A stretch of DNA of 12,981 nt. It comes from CAZQNF01 sp964403325 (lineage in GTDB: Bacteria; Patescibacteriota; Patescibacteriia; Magasanikbacterales; GWA2-37-8). The stretch covers positions 1-12,981 of the forward strand of contig CAYOFO010000037.1 in NCBI GenBank assembly GCA_964403325.1, written 5' to 3'. The notes below the pieces were generated by a model. It did no database searches and was not told where the DNA came from. It saw nothing but the letters and a program-made list of their open reading frames with translations. Of the stretch, positions 6,549 through 12,981 are shown one piece after another (within the stretch, counting starts at the first letter, position 1; each line of letters starts with the position of its first letter). A program made the position numbers and the translations under genes.

Positions 6549-7238
6549 TTAAAGGCGTTCAATAGTGAAATCACTAAAACATACTTTTTGTTCAACCGTC
6601 ACCAAGTCAGCTTTTATCATCTCGAGAATTGCAAGAAAGCTAACCACCACCTCAATAGGCTCACATTTTTCCGGCATGAGGCGACTAAAGGTAACACGAC
6701 GCAACTCAGCAAGAATATTTTTAATAGCGGCAATTTTTTCTTTAACTGATACTGTTTTAAGCATCTGCACCTGCGGCAATGGTTCGGCAGGTTTTAAACG
6801 GGCGATAATTTGGCGCATAGTGACGCTCAAATTTTCCGCGAGTCCATTCTTGGGCAACGTACAAGCGGCTACGCGGCGCAAGGGTTCGATATGAGCAAAA
6901 GATTGCTGGGCGTTTTCCCAGTGCGCTAAAACTTTTTTACTCAACTCCACCACATACTTATACAATTTTAATTGGTCAGTGATATCTATTTCCTCTTCTT
7001 CACTTTTCATAATATGCGGCAAGATAAGTCGCGATTTCACATACACCAATTTGCTCGCCACCACCAAAAAATCGGCTGCCTCACTTTCATTTTCGGGAAA
7101 ATTCTCGAGATAACGTATATACTGATCTGTCACCTGCGACAGAGATACTTCACTTATATCAAGCTTCTGCTCTTCAATCAGCGCCAAAAGCAGTTCAAGC
7201 GGCCCTTCGAATTGTGAGAGTTTGAGAATTCCCGACAT
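6549..7238 (-). CDS. scpA: Segregation and condensation protein ScpA
   Basis: The 229-residue kleisin subunit bridges the heads of the SMC dimer and binds ScpB. The N-terminal SMC-neck-binding region is clear: LSQFEGPLELLLALIEEQKL (7-26) followed by ISEVSLSQVTDQYI and the helix DFLVVASKLVYVKSRLILP (56-74). The middle (about 80-160) is the variable ScpB-binding linker. The C-terminal winged helix (about 163-229) has VKEKIAAIKNIL, IEVVVSFLAILEMIK (195-209) and ends FSDFTIERL. Length is near the family norm. The ATG at 7238 has no Shine-Dalgarno sequence. The gene follows aspS by 80 bases. Confidence 0.95.
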   Translation of the reverse strand: MSGILKLSQFEGPLELLLALIEEQKLDISEVSLSQVTDQYIRYLENFPENESEAADFLVVASKLVYVKSRLILPHIMKSEEEEIDITDQLKLYKYVVELSKKVLAHWENAQQSFAHIEPLRRVAACTLPKNGLAENLSVTMRQIIARLKPAEPLPQVQMLKTVSVKEKIAAIKNILAELRRVTFSRLMPEKCEPIEVVVSFLAILEMIKADLVTVEQKVCFSDFTIERL

Positions 7239-7318
7239 AAAATTTTAAACTAACGAATGGATATTGACGACATTTTTTTCACCACCAGCCAAATGAACTG
7301 GAGTTTCATATTTTATGA

Positions 7319-8722
7319 TTATGCCGAACGTTTACTGATATGAACTTCTTTTAAGGCTTTATCCGGGAGTGGAGTCGGGGCGCCCATCATGAGATCGCGG
7401 GCGTCGCCGGTTTTTGGAAAAGCGATTACTTCACGAATATTTGGTTCGCCAGCCATCAGCATGACGATACGATCAATACCTGGAGCAAAACCACCGTGTG
7501 GAGGGGCGCCAAAAGTAAAGGCTTCGAGCATATGACCAAATCGCGTCTGTTGATCTTCTTCGGAAATCCTCAAAAGGTCAAAAATACGTTTTTGAAGTTC
7601 ACGTTCGTGGATACGAATACTACCAGAAGAGAGTTCGTAGCCATTCAAAACCAGGTCATATGCATTAGCGCGAATAGACATGAGGTCTTCGCCAGCTATA
7701 AATTTTGCCCTATCTTCGTCTTTAATAGAACAAAATGGATGATGCTTGGCGGCAATATTTCCTTCTTCATCGGTTTCAAACATTGGAAAATCAAGAATCC
7801 AGGCAAACGCTAATTCGTTGGGATTATTTTTATCTTCGCGCAAATCCGGCTTATCTGTACCAAAGCGCTCCATACACTCGGCATAAGTGAGGCGTGGAAA
7901 CGGCTGCAGAGTTATTTTTTTCTCCGGGAATAATTTTTCAACCAGTGTGATAAACATGGCCTCAGTATAACTGAGCACATCTTCTTGCGTTACAAACGAC
8001 ATTTCAAAGTCAAGCTGGGTAAACTCCGGCTGGCGATCACCGCGTTGATCTTCGTCGCGAAAGCAGCGAGCAATTTGGAAATAACGCTCAAACCCAGCTA
8101 CCATAGAAAGCTGCTTGAACTGCTGCGGCGATTGCGGTAACACATAAAAATTTCCGGCGTGGAGTCGAGAAGGCACAATATATTCGCGCGATCCTTCGGG
8201 AGTTCCTTTCATAAGAATCGGGGTTTCAATCTCCACAAACCCCGATGTATGCATGTAGTCGCGGAAAAACGTGATAACCCGGTCGCGCATCCGGATATTG
8301 CGCTGCATACGTTCACTACGCAAATCAAGATAACGATATTTGAGGCGCAGTTCTTCACTAATACCACTCGTATCTTTATCAATTTCAAATGGCGGCGTTT
8401 CAGCGGTATTCAGAACTTTTACTTCTTTCATAAGAACCTCAATCAGTCCAGTCGGCATATTGGGATTTTTCTGCTTTTCGCCACGCTCTTTCACGACGCC
8501 TCGTACTTCTACCACCCATTCCGGACGGATATTTTTGAGGTTTTCAAGCGACGCTTCATCAAGCTCGGCTGGTACACCAACCAATTGTACAATTCCACCC
8601 CGATCACGCAGATCCAAAAATACAATTTTACCCATGTTGCGTCGGGCATTAATCCAACCTTTGAGGACTACTTCTTCATTATTTTTCTTAACGGTCTCTA
8701 CAGATAATATTCGATTATTCAT
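7319..8722 (-). CDS. aspS: Aspartate--tRNA ligase, compact form lacking the GAD insertion
   Basis: This class II synthetase charges tRNA-Asp (possibly also tRNA-Asn) with aspartate. The N-terminal OB-fold anticodon-binding domain runs from about 15 to 105 (GWINARRNMGKIVFLDLRD). Class II motif 1 is GFVEIETPIL (161-170), motif 2 is FQIARCFRDEDQRGDRQPEF (215-234) and motif 3 is GGFAPGIDRIVML (410-422). At 467 residues it is some 110-130 shorter than ordinary bacterial AspRS. The missing part is precise: FGTDKPDLR (287-295) runs after only about seven residues into LAFAWILDFPMFE (304-316), exactly where bacterial enzymes carry the GAD domain. All catalytic motifs are kept, so I expect a working enzyme. 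The ATG at 8722 gives the expected N-terminus. Confidence 0.95.
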   Translation of the reverse strand: MNNRILSVETVKKNNEEVVLKGWINARRNMGKIVFLDLRDRGGIVQLVGVPAELDEASLENLKNIRPEWVVEVRGVVKERGEKQKNPNMPTGLIEVLMKEVKVLNTAETPPFEIDKDTSGISEELRLKYRYLDLRSERMQRNIRMRDRVITFFRDYMHTSGFVEIETPILMKGTPEGSREYIVPSRLHAGNFYVLPQSPQQFKQLSMVAGFERYFQIARCFRDEDQRGDRQPEFTQLDFEMSFVTQEDVLSYTEAMFITLVEKLFPEKKITLQPFPRLTYAECMERFGTDKPDLREDKNNPNELAFAWILDFPMFETDEEGNIAAKHHPFCSIKDEDRAKFIAGEDLMSIRANAYDLVLNGYELSSGSIRIHERELQKRIFDLLRISEEDQQTRFGHMLEAFTFGAPPHGGFAPGIDRIVMLMAGEPNIREVIAFPKTGDARDLMMGAPTPLPDKALKEVHISKRSA

Positions 8723-8759
8723 AACATTATTGAAAAAAATTGATAAAAACTATTAGACA

Positions 8760-8891
8760 TTAAATATTTGTTAATTCAGGGGCGACTAATTCCTCTGCTT
8801 TTAATAAAATCCTATTAATTTCACCACTATCCTTCCAAGGAATTACTTTAAAGTTAAAAAAGCTTAAAAACTCTATTTTACTCGCCCTGTC
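8760..8891 (-). pseudogene. Probable displaced C-terminus of the upstream JAMM-like gene (other frame)
   Basis: From the end of the A8 run at 8892-8899, the frame one base ahead of the upstream gene stays open for 43 codons: it opens DRASKIEFLSFFNFK and ends AEELVAPELTNI before the TAA at 8760. It has no good start of its own; the only in-frame candidates (a TTG at 8957 and ATGs after it) lie inside the upstream gene. Its protein-like composition and its direct continuation from the upstream gene suggest one product of about 286 residues interrupted by a +1 shift. A sequencing error in the run, a real mutation, or programmed slippage would each explain it. An independent small gene is less likely. 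Confidence 0.45.
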
Positions 8892-9621
8892 TTTTTTTTC
8901 CATCTTTATCATCGCGGAAATATTCATTACCCGACGAACAATTATTTCGAGCGGCAATTTGCCGTATCAAATTATTCGAGGCATCAAATAATAAATCTTG
9001 CAGGCCATCTTGAGAAATGTCTCTGGGAACAACACCTTCAATCCCGGGGAGGGTGGTGGGAAATTCAACTTCTAAGAGTCCTGAATCGTGAATAATATAT
9101 TTTCGCCCATCGATTGATGACCGCAAAAAGTTTAAATCCTCAAAGGATGGTCTGCTTGTTCTATCCTGTTCTTCCTTATTTTTTTTATCGCAAGGGTGAG
9201 AGTGAATATCTAATTGAAAACAGCGTAAATCTGAAATAGCAAACAAAATTGGCGGCAACGCTACTGAGCGTCCTTCTCCTAAAATAAAAACCCACTTGCC
9301 GCACAACAACAAAAGCTGAACTTCCCTGACAGGTTGTTTTTTGCCAAAATCTATAAGAATTCTAAGATTTTCAGCGGTTATTCTTTGATCAAGGATATAT
9401 GGTTGTCCTGGTTTAAACTGAGAAAAATTTTTAGGTTTCAGGTCTTGTGTTCTGCATACCGGCAATTCCCCTAAAATTCTTGGTAAATTATCTAGAACAA
9501 ATCTCTGTTCCTCTTTACGAACTTTTCTTCCCATTTGACGAATTTCTCCGCCCTCATAATAATACGGAAGTCTACCATCAAACAACTCAACAAAACTAGT
9601 ATGTCTTCTAACTTCTCCCAT
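8878..9621 (-). CDS. Unknown protein with a JAMM/MPN-like metalloprotease motif, probably frame-broken at the 3' end
   Basis: I do not recognise this 247-residue protein as a named family. Its centre resembles a JAB1/MPN (JAMM) metal-binding site: H140-S-H142-P followed by S159-F-E-D162, with Glu100 as a candidate for the upstream acidic residue and a strand-like KYIIHDSGLLEVEF (174-187) after it. JAMM proteins are zinc isopeptidases or peptidases. The gap between H142 and S159 (16 residues, charged) is about twice the canonical spacing, so the assignment is tentative. No signal peptide or membrane segment is seen. The ATG at 9621 has AAGGA only one base before it, unusually close. The gene lies between gapA (44-base gap) and aspS. 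The frame ends shortly after an A8 run and a continuation exists in another frame, so the true product may be about 286 residues. Confidence 0.65.
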   Translation of the reverse strand: MGEVRRHTSFVELFDGRLPYYYEGGEIRQMGRKVRKEEQRFVLDNLPRILGELPVCRTQDLKPKNFSQFKPGQPYILDQRITAENLRILIDFGKKQPVREVQLLLLCGKWVFILGEGRSVALPPILFAISDLRCFQLDIHSHPCDKKNKEEQDRTSRPSFEDLNFLRSSIDGRKYIIHDSGLLEVEFPTTLPGIEGVVPRDISQDGLQDLLFDASNNLIRQIAARNNCSSGNEYFRDDKDGKKRQGE

Positions 9622-9665
9622 ATCCTTAGTATTTATTTACTTATTCTTTGTAAGAGCTTGATCGT

Positions 9666-10664
9666 TTACAAAACAAAACTTTCCGCCATTTCTACCAATC
9701 GATGCGCATAGCCAAATTCATTGTCATACCACGCCACTACTTTTACCAAATTTCCACCCACCACATTGGTAAGCGATAAATCCACAATCGCTGAATGACC
9801 ATCGCCACGAAAATCTGATGAGACCAATTCTTCATTCGTTACAGCTAAAATATTTTTGAGCATATCGCCGCTCGCTGCGATTTTAAACGCTTCATTTACT
9901 TGTTCTACCGTAACATCCTTTTTGAGAACCGCAGTAATGTCCGAGAGCGAAACATTGGGTACCGGCACGCGGATAGCGAGACCGTCAAATTTACTCTTCA
10001 AACTCGGTACGGCTTCGGTGGTAGCGATAGCAGCGCCAGTGGTGGTCGGCACGATATTTTCCGCGGCGGCGCGTGCTCGGCGCAAGTCTTTGTGCGGACC
10101 ATCCTGCAAATTCTGATCAGCCGTGTAACCATGCACTGTTGTCATCATAGCTTTCTCAATCCCAAAATTTTTCTCGAGAATCAGCATCACCGGCGAAATA
10201 CAATTGGTGGTACAAGAAGCGTTATTTATTACCGCACTACTTTCGGTGGCGATACCGGAGGAATTTACGCCCATCACATAGGTTGGCACTCCCCCTTTGG
10301 CCGGCGCGCTCACAATTACTTTTTTGGCTCCGGCTTTGAGGTGAAGTTCTGCCCCTTCTTTGGTAGTAAAGCGCCCGGTACACTCAAGTACAATATCTAC
10401 GCCTAAATTTTTCCATGGCAGCGAGCTTGGATCTTTCTCCGCAAACACTGGAAATTTTTGACCATCAACAATAATATTTTTTTCATCGAAACTGACATCA
10501 TGGCCAAATTGTCCGTACGATGTATCGTATTTCAAAAGATGCGCCAAAGTTTTGGTATCAGTGAGGTCGTTAATGGCGACAATTTTTACAGTATTTTTTC
10601 CAAAAGCAGCACGAAAAGCTTGGCGGCCGATGCGACCAAAGCCGTTGATGGCGATATTTGGCAT
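9666..10664 (-). CDS. gapA: Glyceraldehyde-3-phosphate dehydrogenase, type I
   Basis: This cytoplasmic enzyme oxidises glyceraldehyde-3-phosphate to 1,3-bisphosphoglycerate, the substrate of the Pgk encoded further down the same strand. The Rossmann opening is INGFGRIGRQAF (6-17), Asp33 in INDLTD indicates preference for NAD, the active site is ASCTTNC with nucleophile Cys151, and His178 in TTVHGYT is the catalytic base. PHKDLRRARAAAENIVPTTT (190-209) and WYDNEFGYAHR (312-322) are further family blocks. The length of 332 is normal. The ATG at 10664 lies six bases after the stop of the small upstream gene, with no Shine-Dalgarno site, so it is probably co-transcribed with rlmI. Confidence 0.97.
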   Translation of the reverse strand: MPNIAINGFGRIGRQAFRAAFGKNTVKIVAINDLTDTKTLAHLLKYDTSYGQFGHDVSFDEKNIIVDGQKFPVFAEKDPSSLPWKNLGVDIVLECTGRFTTKEGAELHLKAGAKKVIVSAPAKGGVPTYVMGVNSSGIATESSAVINNASCTTNCISPVMLILEKNFGIEKAMMTTVHGYTADQNLQDGPHKDLRRARAAAENIVPTTTGAAIATTEAVPSLKSKFDGLAIRVPVPNVSLSDITAVLKKDVTVEQVNEAFKIAASGDMLKNILAVTNEELVSSDFRGDGHSAIVDLSLTNVVGGNLVKVVAWYDNEFGYAHRLVEMAESFVL

Positions 10665-10670
10665 AAAAAA

Positions 10671-10970
10671 TTAATTTGAATTTTTTAACACTTCCAACCG
10701 TCGTGCTTGTTCACCACGTATAGAAACATGCGATCCATTCAAACGAAAATTATATATGAGTTTTCCTTGTTCCGACACTATATCAAAATCAGTAATCTCA
10801 TAATTTGATCCAAAAATTTCTCCCAAACCTAAGTGATGAGAAGCAATAAACTGCTGTAAAGCTGGAAGCCATTCCGAGAATACAACTATATCGGAACGCT
10901 GGTCTAAAATTGTTTCTTGATGTCCACTTCCTTCTGGCATATACATTAAATTAATTGAGCAAACACACAT
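10671..10970 (-). CDS. Unknown small protein between rlmI and gapA
   Basis: I do not recognise this protein. From the ATG at 10970 it has 99 residues and overlaps the end of rlmI by 25 bases; that start is preceded by AAGGGGAG eight bases upstream, one of the few good Shine-Dalgarno sites here. Those bases also encode the E-G-E end of RlmI, so the match could be accidental. An alternative ATG at 10946 shares the last A of the rlmI stop (TAATG) and would give 91 residues. The sequence looks like a small soluble alpha/beta protein: a helix around SEWLPALQQFIASHHLG (32-48), then strands YEITDFDIVS and KLIYNFRLNGSHVSIRG (70-86) and a final helix. No membrane segment is seen. Tight packing supports a real gene. 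Confidence 0.7.
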   Translation of the reverse strand: MCVCSINLMYMPEGSGHQETILDQRSDIVVFSEWLPALQQFIASHHLGLGEIFGSNYEITDFDIVSEQGKLIYNFRLNGSHVSIRGEQARRLEVLKNSN

Positions 10971-12124
10971 TTCAAATACTCCCCTTCTGTAAACGCCACG
11001 AGTTCTGGATGATCGATACCGTGCGTGTAGGTTTCAAGAATCTGCAAAGTTCTATTGGCGCGAGCAGCCGACTCGGAGAGCATAAAGCGAAAATCCGTGA
11101 GCGACAAATGCGCTGAGCATGACGCTGAGACCAAAATGCCATTTTCCGAAAGAATCTTGAGCGCCATTTCATTAATTTTTTTATACCCCACCACTCCCTC
11201 TTTTATTTTGTGCCGATCTTTAATAAACGCCGGCGGATCAAGTACAATCACATCAAAGCTTTCTTTCTCTTGGTCGGGCAAATACTGTTTTACGTCTGCG
11301 AGCACAAATTCACATTTACTGCTATCAAGCTTATTAAGCTTCATATTTTCTTCAGCAAGCAAGAGCGCGGCTTCTGAGGCATCCACACTTACCACCTTTT
11401 TAGCCCCGGCCCCAAGCGCATAAACACTGAAGCCACCGGTGTAGGAAAAACAATTGAGTACATTTTTATCTTTGGCATATTTCTGGAGAGCCAACCGTTT
11501 GTCACGCTGGTCGAGAAAAAAGCCGGTTTTTTGTCCGAGTTTGATATCCACCCAAAACTTGAGGCTATTTTCTACAATCTGCACGCGATCCGGGACTTCA
11601 CCCAGTAAATCGCCAACCTGGTGCGCCTTATCTTCATTATTTCTGACTTTAACATCGGAGCGTTCAAAAATACCTTTGGGCTTGAGAACTTTCTTGAGAG
11701 CCGACACAATTTCTTTTTTCCAAGCTTCAATACCAGGATTATGAAATTGGATACAGAGGTAATCGGCGTATTTATCGACCACCAAACCTGGTAACAGGTC
11801 ATTTTCGCCGTACATAATGCGAAAAGCATTGGTAGCTTTGCTTTCTACATACAATTGACGCAGGCGGTAAGCCGCCGCAACCCGGTTTACAAAAAAATCT
11901 TCATTAACCGCCTCATCTTTTTTCCAACTCCAGAGCCGGACTGCAATTTGGGAATATGAGTTAAAATACCCACTCGCCAGGAAATTTCCCTGCTCATCGG
12001 TCAGCTGGACAGCTTCTCCGCTTTTTAAGCCTTCGGGAATGGTTTTGATGGCCCGGGAAAAAACCCAAGGGTGGCGGCCAAGAATGGGGCCGGTTCGATC
12101 TTTAAAAACCTGCAAAGTAATCAC
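10946..12124 (-). CDS. rlmI: RlmI-type 23S rRNA (cytosine-C5)-methyltransferase
   Basis: The product is a class I SAM-dependent methyltransferase of the RlmI (YccW) family, which in E. coli makes m5C1962 in 23S rRNA. Numbered from the GTG at 12124 it has 392 residues, close to E. coli RlmI. A PUA-like domain opens the protein (GRHPWVFSRAIKTIPEGL, about 17-34). The central linker contains QKTGFFLDQRDKR (198-210), the SAM site is NCFSYTGGFSVYALG (224-238), DPPAFIKDRHK (296-306) is the substrate/catalytic motif IV, and SCSAHL (335-340) carries the motif VI cysteine. The frame stays open further upstream to 12250, but that extension is hydrophobic, unlike the family, and lies mostly upstream of the predicted promoter, so I set the start at GTG 12124. 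The exact base modified is inferred. Confidence 0.88.
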   Translation of the reverse strand: MITLQVFKDRTGPILGRHPWVFSRAIKTIPEGLKSGEAVQLTDEQGNFLASGYFNSYSQIAVRLWSWKKDEAVNEDFFVNRVAAAYRLRQLYVESKATNAFRIMYGENDLLPGLVVDKYADYLCIQFHNPGIEAWKKEIVSALKKVLKPKGIFERSDVKVRNNEDKAHQVGDLLGEVPDRVQIVENSLKFWVDIKLGQKTGFFLDQRDKRLALQKYAKDKNVLNCFSYTGGFSVYALGAGAKKVVSVDASEAALLLAEENMKLNKLDSSKCEFVLADVKQYLPDQEKESFDVIVLDPPAFIKDRHKIKEGVVGYKKINEMALKILSENGILVSASCSAHLSLTDFRFMLSESAARANRTLQILETYTHGIDHPELVAFTEGEYLKCVFAQLI

Positions 12125-12149
12125 AAAAAATATGTTAATAATAGAGCTT

Positions 12150-12178
12150 ATTATAGCAAAACAACAAATAAAAGGCAA
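12150..12178 (-). promoter_or_regulatory. Predicted promoter of rlmI and perhaps the long downstream gene run
   Basis: Minus-strand TTGCCT (12173-12178), a 17-base spacer and a perfect TATAAT (12150-12155) preceded by TG-C make an extended -10 promoter. The start would fall near 12143, leaving a leader of about 20 bases before GTG 12124. Confidence 0.65.
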
Positions 12179-12192
12179 TAAAAAAGCCTTTT
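12170..12192. repeat. Inverted repeat overlapping the rlmI -35 region
   Basis: AAAAGGC (12170-12176) and GCCTTTT (12186-12192) are inverted around nine bases. It overlaps the -35 hexamer of the rlmI promoter. No gene ends here, so an operator is more sensible than a terminator, although the AT-rich setting makes chance a real option. Confidence 0.3.
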
Positions 12193-12212
12193 TTAAGCTT
12201 TTTAATATATAT

Positions 12213-12221
12213 TGTGGATAA
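12213..12221 (-). promoter_or_regulatory. Single DnaA-box-like 9-mer
   Basis: The minus strand reads TTATCCACA, a perfect match to the DnaA-box consensus, inside the AT-rich divergent region. It is the only perfect copy I saw in the window, so it does not by itself mark an origin; DnaA control of the flanking promoters or chance are alternatives. Confidence 0.35.
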
Positions 12222-12236
12222 ACGAGAATCAAGTCA

Positions 12237-12265
12237 TTGACAAAAAACATAATTTATGAAATAAT
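12237..12265 (+). promoter_or_regulatory. Predicted promoter of the final plus-strand gene
   Basis: A perfect TTGACA (12237-12242) is followed after 17 bases by AATAAT (12260-12265), with TG-A directly before it. Transcription would start near 12272, about 23 bases before the ATG at 12295. Confidence 0.7.
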
Positions 12266-12294
12266 GAACTGTTTTAATTATTTAAATTTTTTAT

Positions 12295-12981
12295 ATGGAC
12301 ACTCGACGTGCTTTCGCTGCTGGTTTGGCTTTATTACTTGACGTACAAGGAGTAGCTGACGCCAAAAGATTGCCCCGAGCAGCTACCACTTCCGAAATAA
12401 CAGCATCAGCAGGAGAAACCTCTTTCATCGAACCACAACATGCCGAAAGAAACCGAAAGATTGCTGATCGTCTCAAAATTCTTGAGTATATCCTAAAAAG
12501 ATTACAGAGGTACCCAAAAGATGAACCTGAAATTTTTCTCTTAGGTTTCATAAAACCTTCATCATCTTCTCCTGCAGAGCAGACAACGCAAGCTCGTCTG
12601 GCTATCAAATACTTAGAAACAATCTATCCCAAACAAACAAGCGACAGACAAAAAATGATCATTGTTATGAATTTGATACAAGGAGACATTGACACAACCA
12701 AGCGAGAAGCTGAATTTAGCCAATCTTTCCCTTACCTGGATCAGCGAACGATCCTTGAGGACATCTGCGAAAAATTAAAAAACAAAGATATTAACGGTGT
12801 TTTAAAAAGCGCGGAGGAAGCACTTGCAAAATCAACAGACGCCTCTGAAAGAGTTCGTTTACAGGCTACAATTTATTTTATTCAAACACACATTTCATCC
12901 ATAAGAATCCAGCGTGAAGAAAACAATTTAACAACAATCCCTCATATCACTAAAGAAGAATGGACTATGTTACTACAGGGC
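12295..12981 (+). CDS. Unknown, possibly exported helical protein, incomplete at the window end
   Basis: The only plus-strand gene starts at ATG 12295 and stays open for 229 codons to the window edge, with a strong promoter just upstream. I do not recognise it. The start MDTRRAFAAGLALLLDVQGV followed by A-D-A-K looks like a signal peptide with an A-x-A cleavage site near residue 24, though Asp16 interrupts the hydrophobic core, so export is uncertain. A low-complexity stretch (about 28-50) follows, and the rest is charged and predominantly helical (KIADRLKILEYILKRLQRYP, LAIKYLETIY, LEDICEKLKNKDINGVLKSA). There is a short serine run at 89-92. The repeated helical pairs are reminiscent of an alpha-solenoid, but no repeat motif can be fixed by eye. 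No Shine-Dalgarno site is seen. Confidence 0.75.
   Translation, partial: MDTRRAFAAGLALLLDVQGVADAKRLPRAATTSEITASAGETSFIEPQHAERNRKIADRLKILEYILKRLQRYPKDEPEIFLLGFIKPSSSSPAEQTTQARLAIKYLETIYPKQTSDRQKMIIVMNLIQGDIDTTKREAEFSQSFPYLDQRTILEDICEKLKNKDINGVLKSAEEALAKSTDASERVRLQATIYFIQTHISSIRIQREENNLTTIPHITKEEWTMLLQG

Noticed and set aside
7250..7309. A 19-codon ATG frame (MKLQFIWLVVKKMSSISIR) in the aspS-scpA gap
   Set aside because: Very short, no Shine-Dalgarno site, and it competes with another open phase over the same bases.
7245..7331. A 28-codon minus-strand phase between aspS and scpA ending VHLAGGEKNVVNIHSLV
   Set aside because: It reads like protein but has no ATG or GTG start and no ribosome site, and I know no family that it fits. 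A remnant is possible; chance is simpler.
8159..8756. Long plus-strand open frames of 138 and 182 codons opposite aspS
   Set aside because: They lie antisense to a clearly conserved aspS and reflect its codon pattern; no recognisable protein features.
9900..10406. A 168-codon plus-strand open frame opposite gapA
   Set aside because: Antisense shadow of a certain gapA; composition rich in H, G and R as expected from complementing its codons.
12125..12250. A 42-residue hydrophobic N-terminal extension of the RlmI-type protein
   Set aside because: It lies mostly upstream of the best promoter, covers AT-rich intergenic sequence including the inverted repeat and DnaA-box 9-mer, and is absent from the family; GTG 12124 gives the expected length.
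12291..12608. A minus-strand frame of 105 codons at the right end
   Set aside because: It is opposite the well-supported plus-strand gene that has a strong promoter and stays open for 229 codons.

Overview
The window reads as a moderately AT-rich bacterial chromosome segment from a small, streamlined genome. Genes are tightly packed, some with overlapping stops and starts; several starts are GTG or TTG; Shine-Dalgarno sites are scarce. Compact versions of housekeeping proteins and a SIMPL-domain membrane protein are present. I infer a member of the Candidate Phyla Radiation (Patescibacteria, Parcubacteria-like). This rests on gene style and content, not on a marker phylogeny.

Almost everything is on the minus strand. 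From the left: the first 17 codons of a GlsB/YeaQ-type small membrane protein (1-52); a full-length GMP reductase guaC (172-1215) with a good promoter and an inverted repeat in its leader; an unknown 137-residue protein whose start overlaps the stop of a PEDS1/CarF-type lipid desaturase (1784-2461) with its own promoter; a bidirectional terminator (2589-2618); and a membrane-anchored SIMPL-domain protein (2629-3513) with an extended -10 promoter. A 310-base stretch with no convincing gene (3514-3823) follows.

The rest of the minus strand (3824-12124) looks like one long co-directional unit with no terminator that I can see. In transcription order it holds an RlmI-type rRNA methyltransferase, a small unknown protein, gapA, an unknown JAMM-like protein whose reading frame appears broken at an A8 run, aspS without the usual bacterial GAD insertion, scpA, scpB, a D,D-carboxypeptidase, and pgk. 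It therefore joins two successive glycolytic enzymes (GapA, Pgk) with chromosome condensation (ScpAB), cell-wall trimming, tRNA charging and rRNA modification. A promoter at 12150-12178 could drive it.

The strand switches at about 12125-12294. This AT-rich divergent region holds the rlmI promoter, an inverted repeat, one perfect DnaA-box 9-mer and a strong plus-strand promoter. The last gene (12295 to the window end, incomplete) encodes an unrecognised, mostly helical, possibly exported protein.

The items most worth a second look are the desaturase with its coupled small partner, the JAMM-like gene with its A8 frame break, and the compact AspRS. I see no CRISPR array, rRNA, tRNA, transposase or integrase.
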